43,733 nt of DNA, taken from a virus. The position numbers were made by a program, and so were the translations under genes. This document shows positions 21,827-29,757 of this stretch, one piece after another (the stretch's first letter is position 1; each line of letters begins with the position of its first letter). The notes beneath the pieces were generated by a model. It did no database searches, was not told the origin of the DNA, and saw nothing but the letters and a program-made list of their open reading frames with translations. The DNA is taken from IMG/VR virus record IMGVR_UViG_3300037104_000207, positions 1 through 43,733 of that record. One strand, 5' to 3'.

Positions 21827-23884
21827 ATGGCTGAAATTCAGCAGTTCACCAACCCGATCGATAGCCTTCAGCCGTCTGAAAAGGGCGTGCAGGGCTACGA
21901 CCAGGCTGCGCGTTTAGGCAACCGTATCTTTACGGAGTTGGCCGGTGATACGGAAAAGACCGCTGGCCAGGCCGGCCAAGAGATTACATCCGGGGTGAAA
22001 ACTATTGCGGATAAGGTCGAGCAATACCAGAGCCACCAGGAAATCAGCAACCTCGGCATGTCGTCCACGGCGCTATACGGGGCGCAGTCGAAGCTGTGGA
22101 ACCAGACGATCAACGGCTACACCGATGAAGACGGCAATGTGCATCCGCCAGCCGACCCCCGCGATACCTCCGTTCAAGCGAAGTTCATGGAGAACTTTGA
22201 GGACGAGGCCGACAAGCTGCGGGATGGCGCCAAGACACAGGCCGGGCAAGCGTTCGCTGAACACCAGATCGATGCGATGCGGAAGTCGTTCCAGACGCAC
22301 ACCGCAGCCGACATGGGCAGCCGGTCCTCCGACGCGGCGGTACTCAACGGCCGGCAGACGATCAATTCGCTCGCGGCTGGTGTCGCTGCCAATCCCTCGA
22401 TGCTCGATGACAGCCTGAAGCTTCTCACGAATGCCTCGACGGCGACCTTCGGGACCAACGAGTATCTGTCGGGCGCCCAAGGCTCCGCGCTCCACAAGGA
22501 GTACGTCCAGAGCGGCGCCGAGACACTGGCGCAGACGGCAGCCATTTCCGCGATCAAACTGGCAGCGAAGAACGAGCAAGACCCCGAAGCCGTCGCCCGT
22601 CAGTATGTGGACAAGTATGCAACCTATTTCCCTGGCCTCAAGGCCGAGAGTATCATCAACCTCGGTACGACCGCCAAGAACAGCCAGTTGCGCGACATTG
22701 AAGCACAGCGCACCTTCGCTCGGCAGCAGCAACAGGACAAAGCGTTGGGTGCGACCGATGCGTATATCACTGACGCCGCCAGCGGTGCTCCGAAGAAGAA
22801 CCTCAATGACATTCTGACGGACCCTGCCTACGCTGGCCGTTCGGACCTGCGCGACCAGGCGATGAAGACGATCGACACGATGCGGCAGTTCCAGAGCAAG
22901 GCCATCACGGTTGATCCGGGCTTATCGAATGCTACGTCGCATGATCTGTTGTCGCGCATGGCGTTGCCGTATGGCGACCCGAACCGCATCGATGACCGGC
23001 AGGCGATCGACAAGGCGTTCAGCGACAAGACGCTCGCCCCCGGCGACTACAAGTTCCTGCTTGAGCAGCAGAAGGCAATGTTGGCGCCGGGCGAAAAGGC
23101 TCTAGTGGATAGCCGCAACCGCTTCTTCAAAGACAATGCGACGGCGATTGATCCAGGTCGAGCGACTGGTGCTGCGCCGTCTATCCTCGGCCAACAGAAG
23201 GCGTTCGAGGCGGAACAGGAAGCGATCCGCATGGAAAGCTTCCTCAAGGCGAAGGGGCAAGACCCGCACTCGCTGTACGACCCGGCTTCGCCCAACTACT
23301 TCGGCAACCAGCTTACCCGTTTCGCGGTGGACAAGAGTGGCCAACTGACGAATGCCAATTCGCAGTACCAGATCGCGGCGCCGGCAATCGCCAAGGCCGC
23401 CGACATCATCAAGAACAAGTTGGAGAGCGGCGGCGACTACGCTGCGATCAGCAAGGCGTCTCGTGATGGAGACAAAGCCTACGGTGCCTATCAGGTCATG
23501 GGCAAGAACGTAGGTCCGTGGACGCAGCAGTATTATGGTCGTCGTTTGGCCCCTGAAGAATTTCTTGGCAACAAGGAAGCGCAGGACATGGTGTTCGAGG
23601 GTGAGTTCGGCAAGTACATGAAGAAGTACGGCCCCGAAGGTGCTGCCCGTGCTTGGTACGCTGGTGAAGCCGGAATGCACAACTTGGGCGCCACGGACGT
23701 TTATGGCAAGCTGACGGTCGCTCAATACGGGCAACGGTTCTCGGCCGGCTACGAAGGCATCCAGCATGTCGGCACGATGACCCCCGGCGAAGTGATCGCC
23801 AAGTACCCCGGCCAGATCATCATGCTCCCCGATGGCCGACGCATGAAAGTTCCGGGTGCGCCCTCCGTTCCTGGGAGCCAGTGA
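21827..23884 (+). CDS. Internal virion protein with lytic transglycosylase domain
   Basis: Ejected protein that opens peptidoglycan during DNA entry. Of 685 residues, about 1-515 are helical and rich in Gln, Ala and Asp, as in core proteins. The C-terminal part from about 520 is a soluble lytic transglycosylase-like domain: catalytic Glu533 in NKLESGGDY, then GDKAYGAYQVMGKNVGPWTQ and GAARAWYAGEAGMHN. A short beta-type tail follows (MLPDGRRMKVPG). The ATG at 21827 has GAGG upstream. The stop overlaps the next start. Confidence 0.85.
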   Translation: MAEIQQFTNPIDSLQPSEKGVQGYDQAARLGNRIFTELAGDTEKTAGQAGQEITSGVKTIADKVEQYQSHQEISNLGMSSTALYGAQSKLWNQTINGYTDEDGNVHPPADPRDTSVQAKFMENFEDEADKLRDGAKTQAGQAFAEHQIDAMRKSFQTHTAADMGSRSSDAAVLNGRQTINSLAAGVAANPSMLDDSLKLLTNASTATFGTNEYLSGAQGSALHKEYVQSGAETLAQTAAISAIKLAAKNEQDPEAVARQYVDKYATYFPGLKAESIINLGTTAKNSQLRDIEAQRTFARQQQQDKALGATDAYITDAASGAPKKNLNDILTDPAYAGRSDLRDQAMKTIDTMRQFQSKAITVDPGLSNATSHDLLSRMALPYGDPNRIDDRQAIDKAFSDKTLAPGDYKFLLEQQKAMLAPGEKALVDSRNRFFKDNATAIDPGRATGAAPSILGQQKAFEAEQEAIRMESFLKAKGQDPHSLYDPASPNYFGNQLTRFAVDKSGQLTNANSQYQIAAPAIAKAADIIKNKLESGGDYAAISKASRDGDKAYGAYQVMGKNVGPWTQQYYGRRLAPEEFLGNKEAQDMVFEGEFGKYMKKYGPEGAARAWYAGEAGMHNLGATDVYGKLTVAQYGQRFSAGYEGIQHVGTMTPGEVIAKYPGQIIMLPDGRRMKVPGAPSVPGSQ

Positions 23885-26800
23885 TGGCAGAAGACCAATG
23901 GACGGCCCAAGGCTTCACTGAGGCCCCCGCGCCCAAGGAAGAAGCGCCACCGCCGCAGGCTGCCCCCCAGGGCGGCCCCCCGGCCCCTCCCGGTCAATGG
24001 GAGAGCGCAGGCTTTACGCCGGCCCCTGCCGTGGACTACGGCCCGATGAAGATGCTTCCTGACAAGGTAACCGCGCAGGCGGACGTTGGCAGCACCTTGC
24101 TCAAGTCCCTCAAGGATAATGTCGGCCCCACGCTGGCGGCGATCCGCGCCGCGTCCATGAAGCCGCAGGATCAGCTTGTGCAGGAATGGAAGACAGGCAC
24201 CGAGGCGGCCTACAGCGGCGGCGTGGCGACCGCGAAGGAAGGCATACAGGACATCCTGGCGAACCGTTCCCTCACGGGCGCCACCAAGGTTGGCATGGGC
24301 GCCTTGAGCGCGGCCTTCGCCCCGGCATTGGGCCTCGGCTCGATGGCGCAGCAGGAGGCCACCAAGGTCACCGGCAACGAAGATTTTGGCAACAAGGTCG
24401 GGGATATTGTGTCCCTGATTTCGCCGTTCCCTGAAGCCCGCCCGCTGATCGCTACGGGCGACGGCAAGATGGCCCGCCTATTCATGGGCGAGGATGGCAA
24501 GGTGGACGCTACGATCGTAGGGCGCCCGCCTACCCCCGTTGACTTCAAGGCGGCTGCCTCAACGATCGTGAATGAAAGCGGCAAGCCGGAAGTCGCGGCG
24601 GCCGTCGAGCAGAAGCTTGCCGACTATTGGGACAAGGGCCTGCACCCGGCCGAGGTTGCCGACATTGCCCACAACAGCCCCGTGATGGCCCGCGATCTAT
24701 CGTCCGCGACCACCGGCCCGCTGCCACTCCCCGTGCGCCCTGACCCGAAGTTCATCAACGAACTAGACGACAAGTTCTTCTCGCTGCGTGGCAATCACAC
24801 GGCCGATCAAGAGGAAATCCTGAACACGGTTACGTCCTGGCCGAAAGAGATGAAGGACCCGGAGTTGCAGCGCAAGCTTTACTCCTATGGCGAAGGCGAT
24901 CCTACGGTCACGCTCTCGCCGCACGAAGGCGACCTGTTCAACCAATACATCCTGCCGTGGCGCCAGGAGGCGACCGAGATTTACGAACGCCTCAAGCAGA
25001 TCGGTTTGCGGGCCGACGAGGAAATACCGGAGTTGGACCCGAACTACATGCACCGCATGGTGAAGGGCAAGACCCCGGAGATTGACGCGATTGCCGGCGA
25101 GAGTGGCGAAGCGAACCCGGTGTTCGGCGGTCCCGGCCTCATGCAGCGCAGCACATCGTCTCTGAACGAACGGTCCATGATGGTAGCCGAAGACGCCAAC
25201 GGCAATCGTCGCGTTGTGCAGTCCTATGACGGCGGCATCCGAACCGTCAGCAAAGACCCGGCAGCGCCCGTCGATACCGTCTCGCTCGAAGGTCGCGCTC
25301 ACGTTGGCGACCAGATCAAGTTGAGCGACAACAATACCTACACGATCAAGAACGCCTACGCTCGTGAAATCGAGGAAGCGTCCAACATCCAATACTACAA
25401 GAACGCTGCGGCCAGTGCAGCGAATAATCTCGTAAAGCTGCGTGCGGTGGAGCGTGCAGCGGAGTTGTCGCAGCGTCTCCGCGATACCCCGGAGTGGGCG
25501 AAGTACACCGACAGTGGTGGACCTCGGCAGGACGGTTGGATTTCCCCGGAGATGCCGCTGTTCAAGAACGATGTCATGGACCCGAAGCTTGCTCACGTCA
25601 TCGATGATTTTTGGGGGCAACGCTCGATCGACGGCTTGGAGACAGCGATCACCAAGGCGAACAACTTCGCGGTCGGGTCGCTGTTCTGGACGCCGTTCCC
25701 CCACGCCTTCAACGCGACGGCATGGTGGGTCACGGCTCGCGGGTGGGATAACATAGTTGGCATCAACGGGCTGATGCACACGGCCGGCAACGCGATCCGT
25801 GAAGTCGTGACGCAGGGGCCGAAGTACCAGGAGTTGCTGCGCAAGGGCACCGGCCTGGTGTACGGCAGCGTGGCGAACAAGGGCTTCTACCAAGACCTGA
25901 TGAAAGGCGTCGGCGTCGAACTGTCCAAAGACCCCGGCAAGCTGGCAGAGTTGGCGCGGGTCGCGGGCTTTGCTTCCGGCTACGATCTAATCAAGTCGAT
26001 CTATAACGCCTCGGCCAATTCGTTGTGGGCCGTGTCCGATATGTTCGCCGTCCAAAGGGTTATGGAACTTGAGCGCAAGGGCATGACTACGGAGCAGGCG
26101 ATCGCGGAAACCGAACGCCGCATGATTAACTACCGCAAGCCGCAGGAAATCCTCGGCTCCCGATCGGCCGCGCAAGCCTACTTCAACCCGGTGGTGTTCG
26201 AGTTCTCGCGCTACCATTGGGGCGTCATGAGCAAGTACGCGCAACTGGCGAAAGACCTGATCGACGTGCGCGACCCGAAGCGTTCGTTCGAGGCGCTAGG
26301 CGCGGTGATGATGCTCGGTGCCCTGCAGTTGGTGGTGTGGCCGGGGTTGAGCGCCGCCCTGCAAGCCGCCACGGGCAACAAGGACTTACAGGTGCCATCC
26401 TTCGGCCCTGGCCGCTTGGCGAACCCGGCGTTCGCGGCAGCGGTCAATGCCAACCCGGATGCGTGGCCGAAGTACATCCAGAACTATTACAAGTCGGACA
26501 ACCAGTTCATGAGCGCCCTGGCGCAGCTTGCCCCGCTGTCGCCCGCGCTCCGAACGGCGGGGAACTTCGCATGGAACGCCGACAAGTTCAGCGGCAAGCC
26601 GATCATCGATCCTGCAGCCGCCCGGCATGGGGACATCGGCCGGGTCGCTGCGCAGGCCGCCCACGGCGTAGCCAAGGGCATGATCGAGCCGTACAGCCAG
26701 GCCGACGACATCTACCGCAAGGGTGAAAGTATCCCGAACACGGTCTTGGAACAAATGTTCGGTCTGTCGGAACACGGCGACGACCAAGAAGCCGCCAAGG

Positions 26801-26895
26801 CTAGGGCCTTCAGATACCAAGACAAACAGAGTGCTCGCGCCGGCCGCAAGCCTGAAGGTATTCTCCCCGATCTTGAGCGCAGCATGTCACAGTAG
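23884..26895 (+). CDS. Giant internal virion / DNA ejection protein (1003 aa)
   Basis: I start at the ATG at 23884, overlapping the upstream stop, with GGGAG 9 bases upstream. A Pro-rich N-terminus has two W/F repeats (DQWTAQGFTEAP and GQWESAGFTPAP). A long helical body follows, with hydrophobic stretches near residues 610-660 (VGSLFWTPFPHAFNATAWWV) and 800-830 (ALGAVMMLGALQLVVWPGLS) that could cross a membrane. Length and position match the largest core proteins of T7-like podoviruses (gp16 role, forming the ejection channel). No transglycosylase motif is visible here; that activity lies in the preceding gene. Confidence 0.8.
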   Translation: MAEDQWTAQGFTEAPAPKEEAPPPQAAPQGGPPAPPGQWESAGFTPAPAVDYGPMKMLPDKVTAQADVGSTLLKSLKDNVGPTLAAIRAASMKPQDQLVQEWKTGTEAAYSGGVATAKEGIQDILANRSLTGATKVGMGALSAAFAPALGLGSMAQQEATKVTGNEDFGNKVGDIVSLISPFPEARPLIATGDGKMARLFMGEDGKVDATIVGRPPTPVDFKAAASTIVNESGKPEVAAAVEQKLADYWDKGLHPAEVADIAHNSPVMARDLSSATTGPLPLPVRPDPKFINELDDKFFSLRGNHTADQEEILNTVTSWPKEMKDPELQRKLYSYGEGDPTVTLSPHEGDLFNQYILPWRQEATEIYERLKQIGLRADEEIPELDPNYMHRMVKGKTPEIDAIAGESGEANPVFGGPGLMQRSTSSLNERSMMVAEDANGNRRVVQSYDGGIRTVSKDPAAPVDTVSLEGRAHVGDQIKLSDNNTYTIKNAYAREIEEASNIQYYKNAAASAANNLVKLRAVERAAELSQRLRDTPEWAKYTDSGGPRQDGWISPEMPLFKNDVMDPKLAHVIDDFWGQRSIDGLETAITKANNFAVGSLFWTPFPHAFNATAWWVTARGWDNIVGINGLMHTAGNAIREVVTQGPKYQELLRKGTGLVYGSVANKGFYQDLMKGVGVELSKDPGKLAELARVAGFASGYDLIKSIYNASANSLWAVSDMFAVQRVMELERKGMTTEQAIAETERRMINYRKPQEILGSRSAAQAYFNPVVFEFSRYHWGVMSKYAQLAKDLIDVRDPKRSFEALGAVMMLGALQLVVWPGLSAALQAATGNKDLQVPSFGPGRLANPAFAAAVNANPDAWPKYIQNYYKSDNQFMSALAQLAPLSPALRTAGNFAWNADKFSGKPIIDPAAARHGDIGRVAAQAAHGVAKGMIEPYSQADDIYRKGESIPNTVLEQMFGLSEHGDDQEAAKARAFRYQDKQSARAGRKPEGILPDLERSMSQ

Positions 26896-26898
26896 GTA

Positions 26899-26928
26899 TT
26901 GACACGGAGCAACGGCGCGGCATATTAT
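26899..26928 (+). promoter_or_regulatory. Strong promoter of the lysis cassette
   Basis: TTGACA (26899-26904), 18-bp spacer and TATTAT (26923-26928), with TATAGG just after. It is the best consensus promoter in the window and begins 4 bp after the stop of the ejection protein. It lacks the GCGCAA-N5-TTGCGC operator. Confidence 0.8.
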
Positions 26929-26980
26929 AGGCGTTCATGGCCCCCGCAAGGACACGGCCCTCGACCTGTTGAGGCCAGCC

Positions 26981-27181
26981 ATGTTCAAACTCCTTATCCT
27001 CGCCGCGCATCTCACAGGAACCCCGGCGTTCGTGGTCGATGTCGGCTTGATCTACGACAGCGAAGCCGCGTGCGAAGCCGACGCCCCGCGTGCGATGGGG
27101 ATGCTCGATCGAATTTTTGAAACCCGCAACGATGGTAATGACCTTCGTGCGGCCTCGCACCTGTGTCAGCGTGCTGTATGA
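26981..27181 (+). CDS. Small exported protein at the head of the lysis cassette (66 aa)
   Basis: The ATG at 26981 has GAGG 7 bases upstream (TTGAGGCCAGCC). The first 20 residues (MFKLLILAAHLTGTPAFVV) are a likely signal peptide or short membrane segment, and the mature part is acidic with two Cys (SEAACEADAP, ASHLCQRAV) that could form a disulfide in the periplasm. The stop overlaps the endolysin start. Function unknown; possibly a lysis accessory or regulator. Confidence 0.65.
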   Translation: MFKLLILAAHLTGTPAFVVDVGLIYDSEAACEADAPRAMGMLDRIFETRNDGNDLRAASHLCQRAV

Positions 27182-27666
27182 TTACGCCGAAGCAAATCGC
27201 TGCCGCCGCTACGATCGCCGTTACCTTGGCGGTGCCGTTCGAGGGCCTGAGCCTGCACGCCTACCATGACACGCTTGCTGGCGGCCTCCCCACGATCTGC
27301 TACGGCATGACCAAGTTCGATCGGCCGGTGAAGATGGGCGACCACTACACGCGGGAGCAGTGCGAGCAGTTCCTCATTGACGACATGAAGAACAAGTACG
27401 GCAAGAACCTCGCCCCCTGCATCACGACGACCGTGACCAATCACCAGTTAGCCGCCGCGATGGACGCCGGCTACAACCTGGGTGACCCGACGATATGCCG
27501 CTCGACCTTCATGAAGCGGCTCAATGCCGGCGATCCCCATGCGTGCGACAGCCTGATCGTATTCACGCTGGCTCGCGGCAAGTTCATCTACGGACTGAAG
27601 CGGCGCCGGCTGGCGGAAATCAAAACCTGCTACACAAGGGACGTGATCGATGCCGCTATTCATTAA
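27178..27666 (+). CDS. Endolysin, GH24 lysozyme type with signal-anchor N-terminus
   Basis: Cleaves the glycan backbone of peptidoglycan at lysis. The ATG at 27178 overlaps the upstream stop. In this 162-aa protein, residues 7-20 (IAAAATIAVTLAVP) form a weak hydrophobic segment rich in Ala and Thr, as in signal-anchor-release endolysins. The catalytic region follows at once: Glu22 in FEGLSLHAY, Asp31 in HDTLAGG and Thr39 in PTICYGMT, the E...D...T arrangement of GH24. Several Cys (41, and others near 62 and 80) could control activation by disulfide exchange. Confidence 0.85.
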   Translation: MITPKQIAAAATIAVTLAVPFEGLSLHAYHDTLAGGLPTICYGMTKFDRPVKMGDHYTREQCEQFLIDDMKNKYGKNLAPCITTTVTNHQLAAAMDAGYNLGDPTICRSTFMKRLNAGDPHACDSLIVFTLARGKFIYGLKRRRLAEIKTCYTRDVIDAAIH

Positions 27667-27994
27667 ACTAGCGTTCGCCGGCCTCGGCCCCCTGCTGCTG
27701 CATTGGGGCATCGGCGTAGCTATCATCATCATCTGCCTGGTGATCGAGTTCGCCGGGGCCTGGATTGTCGCGTCCGTGCCGCTGCTGGAAAAGCCGATCG
27801 CGTGGCTGCAAAAATGGGTGTTGCTTGTTGCAGTAATCGTCGGCTGCTCGCTCGGCTACGGTACGATCATCGCCCGCGACATGGCCGCCCGCTGCGCCGC
27901 CAAGTCCGTCATCATCGAGCATGTAGTCACCAAAGCCGTTACCGACGCCAACGGCAACACATCAACCAAAGACAAATTCGAGACAGACCAATGA
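27650..27994 (+). CDS. Two-pass membrane protein of the lysis cassette (holin or spanin candidate, 114 aa)
   Basis: The ATG at 27650 lies inside the end of the endolysin gene. Two strong hydrophobic segments (residues about 17-42 and 55-73) precede a polar C-terminal tail of about 40 residues (VTKAVTDANGNTSTKDKFET). Topology fits a holin; the polar periplasmic-type tail also permits an inner-membrane spanin subunit. The stop overlaps the start of the lipoprotein gene, as inner/outer spanin genes often do. Confidence 0.65.
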   Translation: MPLFIKLAFAGLGPLLLHWGIGVAIIIICLVIEFAGAWIVASVPLLEKPIAWLQKWVLLVAVIVGCSLGYGTIIARDMAARCAAKSVIIEHVVTKAVTDANGNTSTKDKFETDQ

Positions 27995-28266
27995 CCCGAA
28001 AAGAAGAACAATCCGAAATCTACTGGCTGCTCTTAATGCTCTTAATGCTCGCGGTGCTGGTCATTACCGGCTTTGTGCTCGCGGGCTGCGCGACCGTGCC
28101 CGGCGAGGTCAAGAGCCTCAAGCCGGTATGCGATGCGCTCGGCCCCCCGCACGTTTACAACGCCAAGAACAAGGACAGTCCTTGGCACGCTGGCCCGAAG
28201 GTGGCGCCTCGCCTGCGCCGAGATAATAATGTTGGTGAGAACCTGCGATGCCCCGGATACGGATGA
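27991..28266 (+). CDS. Lipoprotein, outer-membrane spanin candidate (91 aa)
   Basis: ATGA overlap with the preceding gene. A hydrophobic segment (residues 11-30) ends in a lipobox, LAGC with Cys33, so the mature protein would be a lipoprotein of about 59 residues containing Pro and basic residues (SPWHAGPKVAPRLRRD). In a lysis cassette this suggests the outer subunit of a spanin pair. The mature part is longer and less Pro-rich than lambda Rz1, so the call is tentative. Confidence 0.6.
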   Translation: MTRKEEQSEIYWLLLMLLMLAVLVITGFVLAGCATVPGEVKSLKPVCDALGPPHVYNAKNKDSPWHAGPKVAPRLRRDNNVGENLRCPGYG

Positions 28267-28697
28267 GAAGTGCAATGGCGATTGAAGACAATACTTTCTC
28301 ACAGATCGCACCCGTGGGACACGGGGGAGCCGTGCTCGCCATCTTGACGGCATGGGCCGGCGTACTCACGCCATTGCTTACGGCCGTCGCCACGATCGCG
28401 TCGATCGTCTGGTTCGGTATCTGTATTTGGGAGAGCCAAACGATCCAGCACTGGAAGAACAACTTCATCATGAAGCGCCGCACCCGCAAGCTGATAAAGC
28501 TGAAGACCAGGGAGTTGCAGGTACAGGCGCAGATCACGGCGATGGAACTGGTCCGCTCCGCGAAGGTTGACGCCCGTGACCTCGTGGCGTCCGCTGCCGT
28601 TGACGCAGCGCACCTCGCGGCTGCAGAGCCAGCCGCTACCGCCGCCAAGCTTGCAGAACAGGCAGCCAGCCGGCTCTCTGACCAAGTGAAACCGTAA
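28263..28697 (+). CDS. Membrane protein with long helical tail (holin or inner spanin candidate, 144 aa)
   Basis: I start at the ATG at 28263 (ATGA overlap); another in-frame ATG lies four codons on. Hydrophobic residues about 23-58 (VLAILTAWAGVLTPLLTAVA, then IASIVWFGICIWE) form one or two membrane passes. They are followed by a strongly basic patch (MKRRTRKLIKLKTREL) and a long Ala-rich helix. The single-anchor plus coiled tail resembles an inner spanin; two passes would suit a holin. Confidence 0.6.
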   Translation: MRSAMAIEDNTFSQIAPVGHGGAVLAILTAWAGVLTPLLTAVATIASIVWFGICIWESQTIQHWKNNFIMKRRTRKLIKLKTRELQVQAQITAMELVRSAKVDARDLVASAAVDAAHLAAAEPAATAAKLAEQAASRLSDQVKP

Positions 28698-28708
28698 AGG
28701 AATATTCC

Positions 28709-28861
28709 ATGACGCCACTTACCATTGCGAAATTTCTAGGCTCGTGGGTTTGCATCATCGCGTCCTGCGTGCTGATCGTCCTCGGCCATCAGCTATTTGG
28801 GCTGCCTGGCGTGCTCGCGCTTCTCGCCATCGCCTTCGCGCAGGCTCCCGTCACCTGGTAG
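28709..28861 (+). CDS. Small two-pass membrane protein (50 aa)
   Basis: ATG at 28709 preceded by AAAGGAATATTCC. Two hydrophobic segments (about residues 10-26 and 29-45; LGSWVCIIASCVLIVLG, then LPGVLALLAIAFA) with almost no loops, a holin-like shape. It is the last gene of the rightward structural and lysis operon and its end overlaps by 11 bp the end of the convergent DUF6378 gene. I see no terminator between them. Confidence 0.6.
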   Translation: MTPLTIAKFLGSWVCIIASCVLIVLGHQLFGLPGVLALLAIAFAQAPVTW

Positions 28862-29123
28862 CTGCGTTGATACGTTCTTCGATCAAGCTGGCGTATCCGG
28901 CCAAATCTTTCCAGTGATCCGCCTCGTGCGGGTTGCCGGATAAGATACGGCCAAGCTTGGTGCATATCAGATCAAGGCTCTCTCGTTGCGCCAACGAGAG
29001 TTCGTTCCAGTTGGCGCCCGCTCGGAGTACGGACTTCAAATCCTGCGCTGTCCGTGCGTTCTCCCCGTAGTCCCCGTGCGTCTTTTCCCGCTCATTTAAG
29101 ATCGCGTTATTATACTGGCTCAT
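28851..29123 (-). CDS. DUF6378-like phage protein (90 aa)
   Basis: The sequence REKTHGDYGENARTAQDLK, then LDLICTKLGRILSGNP and DHWKDLAGYASL, matches a small all-helical family common in phage replication modules (DUF6378). The D-H-W-x-D-x-A-G-Y-A motif recalls helical nucleotide-handling proteins, but no activity is established for this family to my knowledge. It is the last gene of the leftward replication operon. Confidence 0.75.
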   Translation of the reverse strand: MSQYNNAILNEREKTHGDYGENARTAQDLKSVLRAGANWNELSLAQRESLDLICTKLGRILSGNPHEADHWKDLAGYASLIEERINAATR

Positions 29124-29457
29124 GGGTAGTCCTCCCTAAACTTTCGATAAGTTCGTCTTCATCGAAGAAAACTCCGTGCGCGAATTGGTACATCACGTCC
29201 CACCGCTCCGGTTCCTCTTGGAACAGAACATAGCCGCGTTTACCAATCCCGATCATGTAGCCGAGTTCGAGGTGGCCCGACTTGCCGGCCGGCAGCACCA
29301 GCACCCCCGCATCGCATCGCTTGATGTTGCGATGGTCGAAGTCGAATGTGTTCCTGGCCGCGTGTCCGAACAGCGCCTCCTTATAATGGCGCCCGCGTAG
29401 CTGTTCGTATTTTTGCCAATACTCGTCAGCTTCGGGGCCGGCGCCGTGCCAGTTCAT
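29110..29457 (-). pseudogene. C-terminal part of a nucleoside 2-deoxyribosyltransferase-like gene, frameshifted
   Basis: From a possible ATG at 29457 (or 29502 in an N-terminally unrelated reading) the product begins MNWHGAGPEADEYWQ and continues FDFDHRNIKRCDAGVLVLPA and SGHLELGYMIGIGK to ERWDVMYQFAHGVFFDEDEL, the body of the deoxyribosyltransferase fold including the Glu of GHLELGY. The expected N-terminus (IYLIGSLRN) is encoded in another frame just upstream (29426-29539). About 11 bases appear to be missing where the family usually has a short VFDD-type segment, so this is a broken gene, or a two-frame gene kept by translational coupling. Confidence 0.75.
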
Positions 29458-29539
29458 GCCCCGCCAGCCGCAGTTTGACCCCAAGCTTCGGAACGATTTC
29501 ATTGCGAAGCGACCCGATCAAGTAGATGGATTGCTTCAT
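29426..29539 (-). pseudogene. N-terminal fragment of the same deoxyribosyltransferase-like gene
   Basis: The ATG at 29539 overlaps the upstream stop (ATGA). The first 29 residues (MKQSIYLIGSLRNEIVPKLG, then VKLRLAGHE) are the conserved first strand, substrate loop and helix of the family. The frame then runs off into LARRRPRS and a stop at 29428-29426. The true continuation is in the +1 frame starting near 29457. The two fragments overlap by 32 bases. Confidence 0.75.
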
Positions 29540-29757
29540 TGCTTCAACTCCCCCTGGTCAACAACTTCGATGCCGGCTTCCTTGCAAAGTCCCCTAATCA
29601 CACCGGGGATATTTTCAAGCGGTATGTCGATCGCCGCTCGATCGATAGTGCCCTCACGGATGATGAAGCGGACGACTTTGCCCATCCTGATTGCGGTGAG
29701 AGACGAACGCGGGCCGCCAATGTGCATCAGCGGCGCCGGCTTAATGATTTCTGCCAT
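29536..29757 (-). CDS. Hypothetical phage protein (73 aa)
   Basis: I choose the ATG at 29757, which overlaps the metallophosphoesterase stop (TGATG), with GAGAAAG upstream. The product starts MAEIIKPAPLMHIGGPRSSL and has a central beta-rich region (MGKVVRFIIREGTIDRAAID) followed by a helix. No family known. Coupled on both sides to genes of the replication operon. Confidence 0.65.
   Translation of the reverse strand: MAEIIKPAPLMHIGGPRSSLTAIRMGKVVRFIIREGTIDRAAIDIPLENIPGVIRGLCKEAGIEVVDQGELKQ

Noticed and set aside
26899-27120. 73-codon plus-strand frame at the lysis promoter
   Set aside because: It starts inside the -35 of the promoter and is a shifted reading of the 66-aa exported protein.
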